A stretch of 64,000 nt of DNA from assembly GCA_900471605.1 (NCBI GenBank), contig UCEY01000021.1, positions 186,199-250,198 on the forward strand. The letters are read 5' to 3'. The notes beneath the pieces are model-generated. The model saw only the letters and a program-made list of their open reading frames with translations, was not told the DNA's origin and ran no database searches. This stretch comes from Hyphomicrobiales bacterium (lineage in GTDB: Bacteria > Pseudomonadota > Alphaproteobacteria > Rhizobiales > Rhizobiaceae). Position numbers and translations under genes: made by a program. How positions within the stretch are numbered: the first letter of the stretch is position 1; every line of letters begins with the position of its first letter. Below are positions 35,107 through 44,846 of the stretch, piece after piece.

Positions 35107-35246
35107 GCCCCTCACCCTAACCCTCTCCCCGTAAACGGGGCGAGGAGACTTGCCCCGCTCTTCGTCGGCGATTGGGGCAGGCCGCTGCAGCTTGCGTCCT
35201 TCTCCCCGCGCGCGGGGAGAAGGTGGCGGCAGCCGGATGAGGGGCG
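35107..35246. repeat. RIME-like palindromic intergenic repeat
   Basis: The element begins GCCCCTCACCCTAACCCTCTCCCCG and is mirrored by GCGGCAGCCGGATGAGGGGCG at its end; it contains inner palindromes such as TCTCCCCGCGCGCGGGGAGA. This layout is typical of RIME (Rhizobium-specific intergenic mosaic) elements and sits between two same-strand transcription units. Confidence 0.7.
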
Positions 35247-35340
35247 AGCCCCAAGCCGCAGCCCTTTTATTTCCCACCTTCACGCGCTCCCATCCGCCCG
35301 CTACAACTCCATCATTCCGTTTAAGATTTGTGGATCCCCC

Positions 35341-36576
35341 ATGGCCGATAGCGTTACCGATCGTTTCCTCCGTTATGTCGTCATCGACACCCAGTCCGAC
35401 GCCAAGTCTCCGACCCAGCCCTCGACGATGAAACAGAAGGATCTCGGCCGGCTGCTGGTCGAGGAAATGCTGGCGATCGGCATTTCCGACGCGCATCTCG
35501 ACGAGCACGGCTATATCTACGGGACGATCCCGGCCACGACCTCGAAGAACAACGTGCCGGTGATCTGTCTCTGCGCTCATATGGACACAGCTCCCGACTT
35601 CACGGGCACCAACGTCAGGCCGCAGATCGTCAGGAATTACCAGGGCGGCGATATCCAGCTCCTCGGCGACCGGAGCCAGGTGATCCGCGTCTCGGAACAT
35701 CCGGTGCTCAAGGACCAGATCGGCAACGATATCGTCACCTCAGACGGTACCACGCTTTTGGGCGCCGACGACAAGGCGGGCATTGCCGAGATCATGACGG
35801 CGGCCGAATTCTTCATCAATAATCCGGACGTCAAGCATGGTGCGATCCGTATCCTCTTCACCACCGACGAGGAGATCGGCCGTGGCGTCGACAAGGTCGA
35901 CCTGAAGAAGCTCGGCGCCGATTTCGGTTATACGCTGGACGGCGAAACCGCCGGAACGATCGAGGACGAGACGTTCTCGGCCGACGCGGTGGAGATCGCC
36001 ATCAAGGGCGTCGCCATGCATCCGGGTTTTGCCTTCGGCAAGATGGAAAACGCCATCAAGATCGCCGGTGGCATCATCGCCAGGCTGCCGAAGGATATGA
36101 CCCCCGAGACCACCAAGGGCCGCGACGGCTTCATCCACCCGACCGGCATGTCCGGGGTGATGGAGAAGGCGAACCTCTCGTTCATCATCCGCGATTTTAC
36201 GGAAAGCGGCCTGAAAACCAAGGAAGCCCTTCTGGAAAAGATCACGCAGGAGGTTATCGCCGGATATCCCGGCTCCTCCTACACTTTCACCGTCAAGGAA
36301 CAGTACCACAACATGAAGGTGGTGCTCGACCAGCATCCCGGCATCGTCGATTACGCTGTCGAGGCGATCGGCCGGGCGGGCATGACCCCGGTGCGCGGCA
36401 GCATCCGCGGCGGCACGGATGGTTCGCGTCTTTCCTTCATGGGCCTGCCCTGCGCCAACCTCTTCGCGGGCGGTCATGCCTTCCACTCGCCGCTCGAATT
36501 CGTCAGCAGCCAGGACATGGAACTGGCGGTGAAAACGGTGATCGAGCTCGCCAAGCTCTGGGAGGAGCGAGCCTAG
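35341..36576 (+). CDS. pepT: Peptidase T (tripeptide aminopeptidase)
   Basis: This 411-residue M20 zinc peptidase cleaves the N-terminal residue of tripeptides in the cytosol. The co-catalytic zinc ligands and base are visible: H80 and catalytic D82 in CAHMDTAPDF, D143/D144 in GADDKAGIAE, E177/E178 in TTDEEIGRG, D in LDGETAG, and the late histidine in GGHAFHSPLEF. ATG 35341 begins the canonical MADSVTDRFLRYV; upstream residues fall in the RIME element. It is monocistronic, ending at a strong bidirectional terminator. Confidence 0.95.
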   Translation: MADSVTDRFLRYVVIDTQSDAKSPTQPSTMKQKDLGRLLVEEMLAIGISDAHLDEHGYIYGTIPATTSKNNVPVICLCAHMDTAPDFTGTNVRPQIVRNYQGGDIQLLGDRSQVIRVSEHPVLKDQIGNDIVTSDGTTLLGADDKAGIAEIMTAAEFFINNPDVKHGAIRILFTTDEEIGRGVDKVDLKKLGADFGYTLDGETAGTIEDETFSADAVEIAIKGVAMHPGFAFGKMENAIKIAGGIIARLPKDMTPETTKGRDGFIHPTGMSGVMEKANLSFIIRDFTESGLKTKEALLEKITQEVIAGYPGSSYTFTVKEQYHNMKVVLDQHPGIVDYAVEAIGRAGMTPVRGSIRGGTDGSRLSFMGLPCANLFAGGHAFHSPLEFVSSQDMELAVKTVIELAKLWEERA

Positions 36577-36648
36577 CGCTCCGATCCCTGGAGCTTCACC
36601 TCGCACGGGCCGGAACCGACCCCAAGGACACGCCCGCGAAAAACTGCG

Positions 36649-36676
36649 AAAGGCCGCCGAGCAGGCGGCGGCCTTT
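36649..36676. terminator. Bidirectional terminator between pepT and dctA
   Basis: A perfect 11-bp stem (AAAGGCCGCCG and complement) with a six-base loop lies in the gap between the two convergent genes; T-rich stretches flank it on both strands. Confidence 0.75.
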
Positions 36677-36700
36677 CCGAATTGTGATGGAAACGGGCGA

Positions 36701-38035
36701 TTATTCCGCGGGCTGTACCGAAGGCATCAGCGCCGCGTTTTCGGAATCGACGCTCCCGGCCATGGCGGCTGCAAACTGCGCCGGGTCCAGCTCGTTTTCC
36801 CAGCGGGCGACGACGACGGTCGCGACCGCATTGCCGACCAGGTTGGTGAGCGCGCGGCATTCCGACATGAAACGGTCGATGCCGAGGATCAACGCCATGC
36901 CGGCGACCGGCACGGAGGGGACGACCGAAAGCGTGGCCGCCAGGGTGATGAAGCCGGCTCCGGTAATACCTGCAGCTCCCTTCGAGCTCAGCATCGCGAC
37001 AAGCAGCAGCAGGATCTGGTCGCCAAGCGTGATCGGCGTATCGGTCGCCTGGGCGATGAACAGTGCGGCAAGCGTCATGTAGATGTTGGTGCCGTCGAGG
37101 TTGAAGGAATAGCCCGTCGGAATGACAAGGCCTACCACCGACCGCTTGCAGCCTGCGCGCTCCATCTTTGCCATCAGGCCCGGCAGTGCCGCTTCCGACG
37201 AGGACGTGCCGAGCACAAGAAGCAGCTCTTCCTTGATGTAGCGAATGAGCGAGAGGATGGAAAAGCCATTGTAACGTGCGACGGCGCCGAGGACGATCAG
37301 CACGAAGAGGAGCGAGGTGAGATAGAACGTACCGATCAGCATCGCGAGGTTGGCGATCGAACCGATGCCGTATTTGCCGATGGTAAAGGCCATGGCGCCG
37401 AAAGCACCGATCGGGGCGGCCTTCATCAGGATGGTCACCAGACGGAAGATCGGCGCGGTCAAGGCCTGCAGGAAATCGATAACCGGACGGCCGCGTTCGC
37501 CGACCATGCCGAGCGCAATGCCGAAGAGGACCGAGAAGAACAGCACCTGCAGGATATCGCCCTGCGCGAAGGCGCCAACGATCGTATCCGGGATGATATT
37601 CATCAGAAAGCCGGTGATGGTGGCGTCATGGGCCTTCGCCGTATAGGTCGCGACCGCCTTGGCATCCAGCGTGGCCGGATCGATGTGCATGCCGGCGCCC
37701 GGCTGAACGACGTTCGAGACCAGGAGGCCGACGGCGAGGGCGAGGGTCGAGAAAACCAGGAAGTAGATCATCGCCTTGCCTGCGACGCGCCCGACCTTGT
37801 GAAGATCGGCCATGCCGGCGATACCGGTCGCGACCGTCAGGAAGATCACCGGCGCGATAATCATCTTCACCAGCTTGATGAAGGCATCGCCGAGCGGCTT
37901 CAGCGATGCGCCGATATCCGGGTAGAAATGCCCGAGCAGGATGCCCGCGGCAATCGCCACGAGAACCTGAAAATAAAGATGGCGGTAGAAGGGAAGCTTG
38001 CCGTGCGTCTGCACGTCGGAAATCGTCGCGTTCAT
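36701..38035 (-). CDS. dctA: C4-dicarboxylate:cation symporter DctA
   Basis: This 444-residue DAACS-family transporter imports succinate, fumarate and malate. After a short N terminus the protein reads [63 protein letters not shown] in family register. Later come the reentrant loops [21 protein letters not shown] and [26 protein letters not shown] 38035 follows GGAGG with five-base spacing; in-frame ATGs at 38038 and 38047 are alternatives. It is divergent from dctBD, with a sigma54 promoter and DctD-type sites upstream, as in rhizobia, where it feeds bacteroid nitrogen fixation. Confidence 0.96.
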   Translation of the reverse strand: MNATISDVQTHGKLPFYRHLYFQVLVAIAAGILLGHFYPDIGASLKPLGDAFIKLVKMIIAPVIFLTVATGIAGMADLHKVGRVAGKAMIYFLVFSTLALAVGLLVSNVVQPGAGMHIDPATLDAKAVATYTAKAHDATITGFLMNIIPDTIVGAFAQGDILQVLFFSVLFGIALGMVGERGRPVIDFLQALTAPIFRLVTILMKAAPIGAFGAMAFTIGKYGIGSIANLAMLIGTFYLTSLLFVLIVLGAVARYNGFSILSLIRYIKEELLLVLGTSSSEAALPGLMAKMERAGCKRSVVGLVIPTGYSFNLDGTNIYMTLAALFIAQATDTPITLGDQILLLLVAMLSSKGAAGITGAGFITLAATLSVVPSVPVAGMALILGIDRFMSECRALTNLVGNAVATVVVARWENELDPAQFAAAMAGSVDSENAALMPSVQPAE

Positions 38036-38117
38036 CATATCCTCCATAGCGCCCCAACCGAATAGGCCTCCCGGGGCGGCGTTGCCGTTGCTGCAGGTGT
38101 GCTGCTGGCTTTGCTGG

Positions 38118-38134
38118 AGCAACATGCGTGCCAA
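38118..38134 (-). promoter_or_regulatory. Sigma54 promoter of dctA
   Basis: On the minus strand TTGGCACGCATGTTGCT matches the -24/-12 consensus TGGCAC-N5-TTGCW with correct GG-to-GC spacing. It lies about 85 bases upstream of the dctA ATG. Confidence 0.88.
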
Positions 38135-38212
38135 GAAGGAGATCGGCATCCAAGTAATTGATTTTGAAAAGCTATGTTTGGCGGCGAGCACGCGGCTGGC
38201 GGGGCGCTTCGT

Positions 38213-38255
38213 GCGGATTTCCGCCCTGGCCTTTGCATTTCATGCGGATTTATGC
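38213..38255. promoter_or_regulatory. Two DctD-type upstream activator sites
   Basis: GCGGATTTCCGC (38213-38224) and the related GCGGATTTATGC (38244-38255) lie about 80-135 bases upstream of the sigma54 -12 element of dctA and next to the dctB start. Their position and partial dyads resemble the UAS pair of rhizobial dctA. Confidence 0.6.
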
Positions 38256-40120
38256 ACACTTCCGCGATGATTGAGGAGCGACGTGCAGAGAAATCGACCA
38301 GGGTTCCCGCGTTTGCGCGGACAGCCTGGCCAGCCTTTGCCTTTGCAGCGGCCGTGATACTGACCTCCGCTCTTTATGCAGCCGGCGTCTACGGCCGCAG
38401 TTCGGCACTCGACGCGCTCGTGACTCAGGGCCGGGCCGATGCCAATCTCAAGGTTGCGCTGTTGCGCGCGGTGCTGGAACGACCCCGCGCGCTTCCCCTG
38501 CTGCTTGCCGAGGATCAACAGGTCATCGGCGCGCTGGCGTCGAGAAATGCGGACGCCGTCGGTGCGCTCGACCAGAAGCTGGAGGGACTTGTGGCCGGCA
38601 CCCATGCTTCCGTTCTCTACGTCACCGGCAGGAATGGCATTGCCGTCGCATCCAGCAACTGGCGCGAACCCTTGAGCTTTGTGGGCAACGATTATTCGTT
38701 CCGGGAATATTTTCAACGGGCGATGGAGGCTGGAACCGCAGAGCATTTCGCCCTGGGGAGCGTCAGCAAGCGCCCGGGCCTCTACATCTCGCGCCGCGCC
38801 GACAGCCAGGGCGACGCGCTCGGCGTCGTCGTTGTGAAGATGGAGTTCGACCAGCTCGAAAGCGATTGGCGCGAGGCCAACCGCCCGGTCTACGTTACGG
38901 ATGCCAATGGCGTGGTTCTGATTGCCAGCATCCCGTCCTGGCGCTTCATGACGACTGCGCGGCTTGCCTCGGAGCGGCTTGGCGCCATCCGCCAGAGCCT
39001 GCAGTTCGGCGACGCACCTTTGACGCCGCTGCCGATCTTGACGAAGGAACCCCTGTCCGAAGACGCCTCGATCGTCTCGGCGGTTTTGCCGGGAACAAGC
39101 GAGGATGAGTATCTCCGTGTTCTGACGCCGGTGCCTTCGACATCCTGGCGACTCGAATATCTTGTGCCGACCGAACCGTCCGTTGCAGCTGCGGTACGCG
39201 AAGCGAGGCTGCTCGCGCTTGCCGTACTCGTTCCAATCCTGGCGTTGATCGCATTCCTTTTGAGGCGGCGGCAGATGATCGCACTGCGCATCGCCGCAGA
39301 GAAAACCGTGCGCGAAGAGCTGGAGCGCCGTGTCGCGGAACGAACCCTGGACTTGAGCCGCGCACGGGACCTGCTGCAGGAAGAGATTGCCGACCACCGC
39401 AGTACGGAGTCGAAACTGCAGGTGGTGCAGCAGGAGCTGGTGCAGGCAAACCGCCTGGCGATCCTTGGCCAGGTCGCGGCCGGCGTCGCCCATGAAATCA
39501 ACCAGCCGGTCGCGACGATCCGCGCCTATGCCGACAATGCACGTGTCTTCCTGCAAAGGGACCGGAAAGAATCGGCGGAGGAAAATCTCGGCGAGATCGC
39601 CGCCTTGACCGAGCGGATCGGCATGATCACCGAGGAACTCAAGGCCTTCGGGCGAAAGGGACGAGCACCGCCCGAGGCCGTCGATGTCCGCGGCGCCATC
39701 GAAGGGGCCGTCGTCCTTTTGAGGAGCCGCTTCGCCGGCCGCCTTGACATACTCGCGATCGAGTTACCGCCGCCCGGCCTTGCCGTCACCGGCAATCGCG
39801 TCCGGCTGGAACAGGTGCTGATCAACCTGTTTCAGAATGCGCTGGAGGCGCTTGAGGGTAGGCGGGGCGCAATCGTGAACGTCTCCGTGGAGACGCTGCC
39901 GGATGAGATCTCGATCCGCGTCTCCGACAACGGTCCGGGCATTGATCCATCGATCAGAAGCGCGCTCTTTTCGCCCTTCAACACGTCCAAGGAAAAGGGT
40001 CTCGGCCTCGGCCTGGTCATTTCGAAGGATATCGTCACCGATTATGGCGGTCGCATAGAAGTCGAAAGCGACGAGACCGGCACGACTTTCATCGTCTATC
40101 TGCGCAAGGCGACACCATGA
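38252..40120 (+). CDS. dctB: C4-dicarboxylate sensor histidine kinase DctB
   Basis: This 622-residue inner-membrane kinase has two membrane spans (about 22-46 and 318-336) around a periplasmic double-PDC sensor ([20 protein letters not shown] ... [14 protein letters not shown] ... [13 protein letters not shown]). A coiled linker leads to HisKA with H414 ([13 protein letters not shown]) and an HATPase with NLFQNALEA and GLGLGLVIS. It senses external dicarboxylates and phosphorylates DctD. The start is ATG 38252 or 38267; neither has a strong ribosome site, and the former overlaps a UAS. It overlaps dctD by four bases. Confidence 0.93.
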   Translation: MHTSAMIEERRAEKSTRVPAFARTAWPAFAFAAAVILTSALYAAGVYGRSSALDALVTQGRADANLKVALLRAVLERPRALPLLLAEDQQVIGALASRNADAVGALDQKLEGLVAGTHASVLYVTGRNGIAVASSNWREPLSFVGNDYSFREYFQRAMEAGTAEHFALGSVSKRPGLYISRRADSQGDALGVVVVKMEFDQLESDWREANRPVYVTDANGVVLIASIPSWRFMTTARLASERLGAIRQSLQFGDAPLTPLPILTKEPLSEDASIVSAVLPGTSEDEYLRVLTPVPSTSWRLEYLVPTEPSVAAAVREARLLALAVLVPILALIAFLLRRRQMIALRIAAEKTVREELERRVAERTLDLSRARDLLQEEIADHRSTESKLQVVQQELVQANRLAILGQVAAGVAHEINQPVATIRAYADNARVFLQRDRKESAEENLGEIAALTERIGMITEELKAFGRKGRAPPEAVDVRGAIEGAVVLLRSRFAGRLDILAIELPPPGLAVTGNRVRLEQVLINLFQNALEALEGRRGAIVNVSVETLPDEISIRVSDNGPGIDPSIRSALFSPFNTSKEKGLGLGLVISKDIVTDYGGRIEVESDETGTTFIVYLRKATP

Positions 40121-41484
40121 ACAATCCGATCCCCGTCATCCTCGTCGACGACGACGCCGACCTGCTCAAGGCCACCGCCCAGACGATCGAGCTTGCAGGC
40201 TTTGCCGTCTCTCGATTTTCCCGGGCGTCGGACGCGCTTGTCCAGATCGACAGCAGTTTCCCCGGGGTCGTGGTCTCGGACATCCGCATGCCCGAAATCG
40301 ACGGACTGCAGCTTTTCGGCCGTGTCCGCAAGCTCGATCCGGACCTTCCGCTTATCCTGATGACCGGCCACGGCGATATTCCGATGGCCGTCAAGGCGAT
40401 CCAGGACGGGGCCTACGATTTCATCACCAAACCTTTTGCGGCCGACCGTCTGGTGCAGGCCGTCCGCCGCGCTGCAGAAAAACGGCAGCTCATATTGGAG
40501 AACAGATCACTCCGGGATGTGGCCGAACAGGCGCGCGACGACCTGCCGTTGATCGGCCAGACCGCGGCCATGGAACGGTTGCGGCGAACGCTTCGCCAGA
40601 TTGCCGATACCGACGTGGATGTTCTGGTGACCGGAGAGACAGGCAGCGGCAAGGAGGTGGTCGCCAACCTGATCCACCGATGGAGCCGACGGTCGAAGGG
40701 CAGTTTCGTCGCCCTCAATTGCGGCGCGCTTCCCGAAACCATCATCGAAAGCGAATTGTTCGGCCACGAGCCGGGCGCTTTTACCGGCGCGCAAAAGAAG
40801 CGTGTCGGCAGGATCGAGTATTCCAGTGGCGGCACCCTCTTCCTCGACGAGATCGAAAGCATGCCGCCGGCCACGCAGGTCCATATGCTGCGCGTTCTGG
40901 AAGCGCGCGAAGTTGCCCCTCTCGGCACCAATGAGACACGGCCGATCGATCTGAGGGTCGTGGCGGCGGCCAAGGTCGATCTCGGCGATCCCGCTCAACG
41001 CGGCGCCTTCCGCGAGGACCTCTACTATCGGCTGAATGTCGTCACCCTCTCGATTCCGCCGCTGCGCGAGCGGCGCGACGATATCTTCCTCCTCTTCAGT
41101 TTCTTTTGCGAACGGGCCGCGAGGCGGTTCAACCGTCAAGCGCCTGCTCTCACGTCTTTCACCCGCCACCACCTCGAGACCCATCATTGGCCGGGCAATG
41201 TTCGCGAGCTCTCGCATTTTGCCGAGCGTTTTGTCCTCGGCCTTGCAGGCGATGAGGACGGGGCAAAAGTCCCGGAGGCGGCGGCCACCCTTACGCTGCC
41301 CCAGCGTCTCAACCAGCACGAAGCGGAAATCCTCCGGGAGACGCTGGCCAGCAATGGAGGTGATGTCCGCCGAACGATCGAAGCGCTCGGAATTCCGCGA
41401 AAGACGTTTTACGACAAGCTCCAACGCCACGGGATAGAACGCGCCTCTTTCGACCGGGATGCCAAGCCGGCGGGACAGGCTTGA
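40117..41484 (+). CDS. dctD: Sigma54-dependent response regulator DctD
   Basis: This 455-residue NtrC-type activator has a receiver domain with phospho-acceptor D55 (VVSDIRMPE), a AAA+ domain with Walker A GETGSGKE (173-180), sigma54-contact loop GAFTGA (220-225), Walker B-like [11 protein letters not shown] and a C-terminal Fis-like HTH ([27 protein letters not shown]). Phosphorylated by DctB, it binds the two upstream sites and activates the sigma54 promoter of dctA. Confidence 0.95.
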   Translation: MNNPIPVILVDDDADLLKATAQTIELAGFAVSRFSRASDALVQIDSSFPGVVVSDIRMPEIDGLQLFGRVRKLDPDLPLILMTGHGDIPMAVKAIQDGAYDFITKPFAADRLVQAVRRAAEKRQLILENRSLRDVAEQARDDLPLIGQTAAMERLRRTLRQIADTDVDVLVTGETGSGKEVVANLIHRWSRRSKGSFVALNCGALPETIIESELFGHEPGAFTGAQKKRVGRIEYSSGGTLFLDEIESMPPATQVHMLRVLEAREVAPLGTNETRPIDLRVVAAAKVDLGDPAQRGAFREDLYYRLNVVTLSIPPLRERRDDIFLLFSFFCERAARRFNRQAPALTSFTRHHLETHHWPGNVRELSHFAERFVLGLAGDEDGAKVPEAAATLTLPQRLNQHEAEILRETLASNGGDVRRTIEALGIPRKTFYDKLQRHGIERASFDRDAKPAGQA

Positions 41485-41749
41485 GAGGCGCGGGCAGGTT
41501 GCGCTAGTCCTCAGTCAACTCGGCGCTCTTCGGAGCTGCCGGTTTTCTGTCACAATCTTATCGAGGATGGTGGCCGGATTTCGCATATCCCGCCGTTCAT
41601 AACGGCCGCGGTGCTGCGCGCTCCAGGAGGCTCTTCAGAGATTCTCGCGTTTTTGATCATGGACACGAAATTTTGCGCAGCACCCCGTATCATTGTTCCA
41701 CCACCATCGCATAGTAGAGACTAGGCATTGCAATTGGGATCAAAGCTGA

Positions 41750-43870
41750 ATGCGCATACGATATGTTTTCCTTGGCCTGTTCCTCGCAGTTCCACTAACG
41801 GCATATTCCCTGGAACTGGGACCGATGCCGGTTCTGTCGCCGCTGCCTCAGCAGGCGCAAGCTGCCAAGCTGAGCGCGCAGTTCCTGACGCGATATGCCT
41901 ACAAGCCGGTTCCGCTCAACGATGCGCTGTCGGCCAAAATCATGGATCGGTTCATCAAGTCTCTCGATCCGGATCGCAGCTTTTTCCTGCAGGCCGACAT
42001 CGACAAGTTCGCAGCCGACAACACCGAGATCGACGATGCCATCCTGCGCGAAGACCTGAAGATCCCCTTTTCGATCTTCAACGTCTATTCCCAGCGGGTC
42101 GTCGACCGCATGGCCTATGCCCGCAACCTGCTCAAGCAGGGCTTCGATTTCAGCGTGCGGGAAGACTATTCCATGTTGCGCGACAAGGAGCCCTGGCCGC
42201 AATCGGACCAGCAAAGCAACGACCTGTGGCGCAAACGCGTCAAAAGCGACTGGCTGCGGTTGAAGCTGGCAGGCCAGACCGACGCCGCAATTCGCGATAC
42301 GCTCGACAAGCGCTATAAAAATATCCTGGAGCGCGTCTACAAATACAAAAGCGACGACGTGTTCCAGTCGTTCATGGACGCCTATACCACGTCCGTTGAT
42401 CCGCATACCGACTATTTTGGTGCCGCCGCTTCGGCGGACTTCGATATCTCGATGAAGCTTTCGCTGGTTGGTATCGGCGCGGTGCTGCAGGAACGCGACG
42501 GATATACGACGATCCGCGAGCTCGTGCCGGGCGGACCGGCTCAATTATCCGGAAAGCTGGCGGTCGGGGATCGCATCATCGGTGTCGGCCAGGGCGATGA
42601 TGGCGCCGTAAAGGAAGTGGTGGGCAGCCGCCTTGATGAAGTCGTGCAAATGATACGCGGTGAGAAAGACTCGGTTGTGCGCCTGGACATCCTGCCGGCA
42701 GACACCGGAGAGAGTGGAAGCCACCGCGTCATCAGCCTGGTGCGAGACAAGATCAGCCTTGAAAAACAGGCGGCGAAGAAGACCGTCCTCACCCTGAAGG
42801 AACGGGACATTGCACGCAGGATCGGCGTGATCACGCTGCCTGCGTTCTACGAGGACTTCGATGCACGGCGAAAAGGCGAGAAGGACTATAGAAGCGCCAG
42901 CCGCGATGTTGCCAAGCTGGTTGGCGAACTGAAGCAGGAAAACGTCGATGGCGTTTTGATCGACCTGCGCGGCAACGGCGGCGGTTCGCTGGCCGAGGCG
43001 ATCGACTTGACGGGCCTGTTCGTCGGGAAGGGCCCCGTGGTTCAGCAACGCGACGCCGAAGGCAAGATCAAGGTCGAAAGCGATGATCTGCCCACGCCTG
43101 CCTGGACAGGCCCGCTTGGAGTATTGATCAATCGCGGTTCCGCGTCGGCCTCGGAAATTTTTGCCGCAGCGATACAGGATTACGGTCGCGGGGTCATTAT
43201 CGGCGAGCCCAGCTTCGGCAAAGGCACCGTGCAGACGGTGGTCGATCTCGATCAGATCGCGCATAACGGCAAACCGAAATTCGGCCAGCTGAAATTGACG
43301 ATCGCCCAGTTCTTCCGCGTCGATGGCGGAACGACGCAGCTGCGCGGCGTGATGCCCGATATCAGCTTGCCGGGTCTCTCGGATCCCAAGACCCTTGGCG
43401 AGGCGAGTTATGACAACGCCCTGCCTTGGGCCCAGATCAAGCCCGCGCAGTATCGAGCTGCAAACGACAGGAGTGCATTGCTGCCGCAATTGCAGCGCCG
43501 CCATGATGCTCGGGTGCAGAACGATCGGGATTTCCAGCGTTTTGAAGAGGACGCTGCCGAACTGAAGGCGCAGCGCGAAAAACGTGTCGTCTCCCTCAAT
43601 GAGACCGAACGCCGCAATGAAATGACGGCTCTTACCAACCGCCTCAAGGCGCGCGCCGAAGCCGACGACGGATTGGTTCGCGGCGAAGACGACGGGCTGC
43701 AAGGAAACGAGCGCAGCCTGACTGCCGATATTGCGATTGAAAATGCCCGCAAGAATGCAAAGGATGTCTTGAGGAACGAAGCCGCCGCCATCGTTGCCGA
43801 TCAGGCGGATCTGCTGGAGTACATCCGAAAGACCGGCAGTCAGCAGCCGGGAGATGCCGGCGGAAAATAG
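41750..43870 (+). CDS. Carboxy-terminal-processing (tail-specific) protease, Prc type
   Basis: This 706-residue S41 protease has a short signal (MRIRYVFLGLFLAVPLTAYSL). A Prc N-terminal helical domain includes MDRFIKSLDPDRSFFLQADID, and a PDZ domain lies at about 240-320 (VGIGAVLQERDGYTTIRELVPGGPAQLSGKLAVGDRIIGVG). The S41 catalytic region has the serine in NRGSASASEIFAAA and the lysine in GEPSFGKGTVQ. A charged C-terminal region follows (RRHDARVQNDRDFQRFEEDAAELKAQREK). Its length and the C-terminal region resemble E. coli Prc and exceed the usual rhizobial CtpA of about 440 residues. It would trim periplasmic proteins such as cell-wall hydrolases. It stands alone, with a terminator after it. 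Confidence 0.9.
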   Translation: MRIRYVFLGLFLAVPLTAYSLELGPMPVLSPLPQQAQAAKLSAQFLTRYAYKPVPLNDALSAKIMDRFIKSLDPDRSFFLQADIDKFAADNTEIDDAILREDLKIPFSIFNVYSQRVVDRMAYARNLLKQGFDFSVREDYSMLRDKEPWPQSDQQSNDLWRKRVKSDWLRLKLAGQTDAAIRDTLDKRYKNILERVYKYKSDDVFQSFMDAYTTSVDPHTDYFGAAASADFDISMKLSLVGIGAVLQERDGYTTIRELVPGGPAQLSGKLAVGDRIIGVGQGDDGAVKEVVGSRLDEVVQMIRGEKDSVVRLDILPADTGESGSHRVISLVRDKISLEKQAAKKTVLTLKERDIARRIGVITLPAFYEDFDARRKGEKDYRSASRDVAKLVGELKQENVDGVLIDLRGNGGGSLAEAIDLTGLFVGKGPVVQQRDAEGKIKVESDDLPTPAWTGPLGVLINRGSASASEIFAAAIQDYGRGVIIGEPSFGKGTVQTVVDLDQIAHNGKPKFGQLKLTIAQFFRVDGGTTQLRGVMPDISLPGLSDPKTLGEASYDNALPWAQIKPAQYRAANDRSALLPQLQRRHDARVQNDRDFQRFEEDAAELKAQREKRVVSLNETERRNEMTALTNRLKARAEADDGLVRGEDDGLQGNERSLTADIAIENARKNAKDVLRNEAAAIVADQADLLEYIRKTGSQQPGDAGGK

Positions 43871-43897
43871 TTCTGCTGAACGGCGAGTATGTGAATT

Positions 43898-43936
43898 CGG
43901 CAAAAATCCAGCCTGATTGAACCTGGATTTTTGCCG
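43898..43936. terminator. Strong convergent terminator
   Basis: A perfect 14-bp stem (CGGCAAAAATCCAG and complement) with an 11-base loop. The right arm carries a TTTTT run on the plus strand and the left arm gives one on the minus strand, so it can serve both convergent genes. Confidence 0.85.
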
Positions 43937-43970
43937 GAAATGTAGCCGGTACTGCCCGCCTAAACGGTCC

Positions 43971-44846
43971 TTAGTCCCATTTTGCCCCCGGGAGGGCGTC
44001 GAGCGGGATCTTGAGATAGCGGCAGCCATTGTCTTCGGCAACCGGCAGCTCGCCGCCGCGAATGTTCACCTGTAGCGCATGCAGGATCAGCTTGGGCATC
44101 GGCAGGCTTTTGTCGCGCGCCTCCCGCAATGCGACGAAATCCGCGCGCGATTTCCCGGCGACATGCGGGTTCCCGGCTTTCTGTTCTGCGACCGAGCTTT
44201 CCCACAAAGGCTGGCGGCCACCCGGCCGGTAGTCGTGGCCGGTGAACAGGCGTGTCTCGTCCGGAAGGCGGAGGATCGCCTCGATCGAGGTCCAGAGAGC
44301 GGAGGCGCTGCCACCTGGAAAATCGGCGCGGGCGGAGCCACTGTCGGGCATGAACAGAGTGTCGTGAATGAAGGCGGCGTCGCCGACGATATAGCTGATC
44401 GACGCCAACGTATGCCCGGGCGAGTGCAGGACACGTGCTTCCAGCTGGCCGATGTTAAACGCTTCGCCGTCGCGAAAGAGCCGGTCCCATTGCGACCCGT
44501 CGCAGGGGAAATCCGGCCAGTTGTAGATCTGTTTCCAGATCCGCTGCACGGCGACCACATGCTCGCCGATGGCGGTCGGAGCGCCCGTTTTCGCCCTCAG
44601 GTAGCGTGCTGCGGAGAAGTGATCCGCATGGGGATGGGTATCCAGTATCCATTCGACCGTCAGGCCCCGGGTAGCGACGTGCTCGAGGATGATATCGGCA
44701 TTGGTTGTGGCGATAGAACCGGATTTCTCGTCGAAATCGAGGACCGGGTCGATAATTGCACATTGTCGCGTCGCCGGATCCGAAACGACATATTGGACAC
44801 TTCCCGTGCGCGCATCGTAGAAGGCCGCCACATCAGGTTTGCGCAT
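43971..44846 (-). CDS. MBL-fold metallohydrolase, persulfide dioxygenase (Blh/ETHE1)-like
   Basis: This 291-residue metallo-beta-lactamase-fold protein has the metal-binding motif THPHADH (H71, H73, D75, H76), HSPGHT (H145), the metal-bridging D168 in PDSGSARADFPGGS and a late GHDY histidine. The DSGSARADFPGG segment is close to the signature of Blh/ETHE1-type persulfide dioxygenases, which use mononuclear iron to oxidise glutathione persulfide to sulfite. ATG 44846 overlaps the end of the upstream PLP-enzyme gene and follows GGAGGG. Its partner gene suggests a role in sulfur or cysteine turnover. Confidence 0.85.
   Translation of the reverse strand: MRKPDVAAFYDARTGSVQYVVSDPATRQCAIIDPVLDFDEKSGSIATTNADIILEHVATRGLTVEWILDTHPHADHFSAARYLRAKTGAPTAIGEHVVAVQRIWKQIYNWPDFPCDGSQWDRLFRDGEAFNIGQLEARVLHSPGHTLASISYIVGDAAFIHDTLFMPDSGSARADFPGGSASALWTSIEAILRLPDETRLFTGHDYRPGGRQPLWESSVAEQKAGNPHVAGKSRADFVALREARDKSLPMPKLILHALQVNIRGGELPVAEDNGCRYLKIPLDALPGAKWD

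Noticed and set aside
35107-35246. Possible CRISPR repeat or inverted-repeat transposon end
   Set aside because: There is one copy, with no regular spacers and no transposase. The palindromic layout fits a RIME-type intergenic element.
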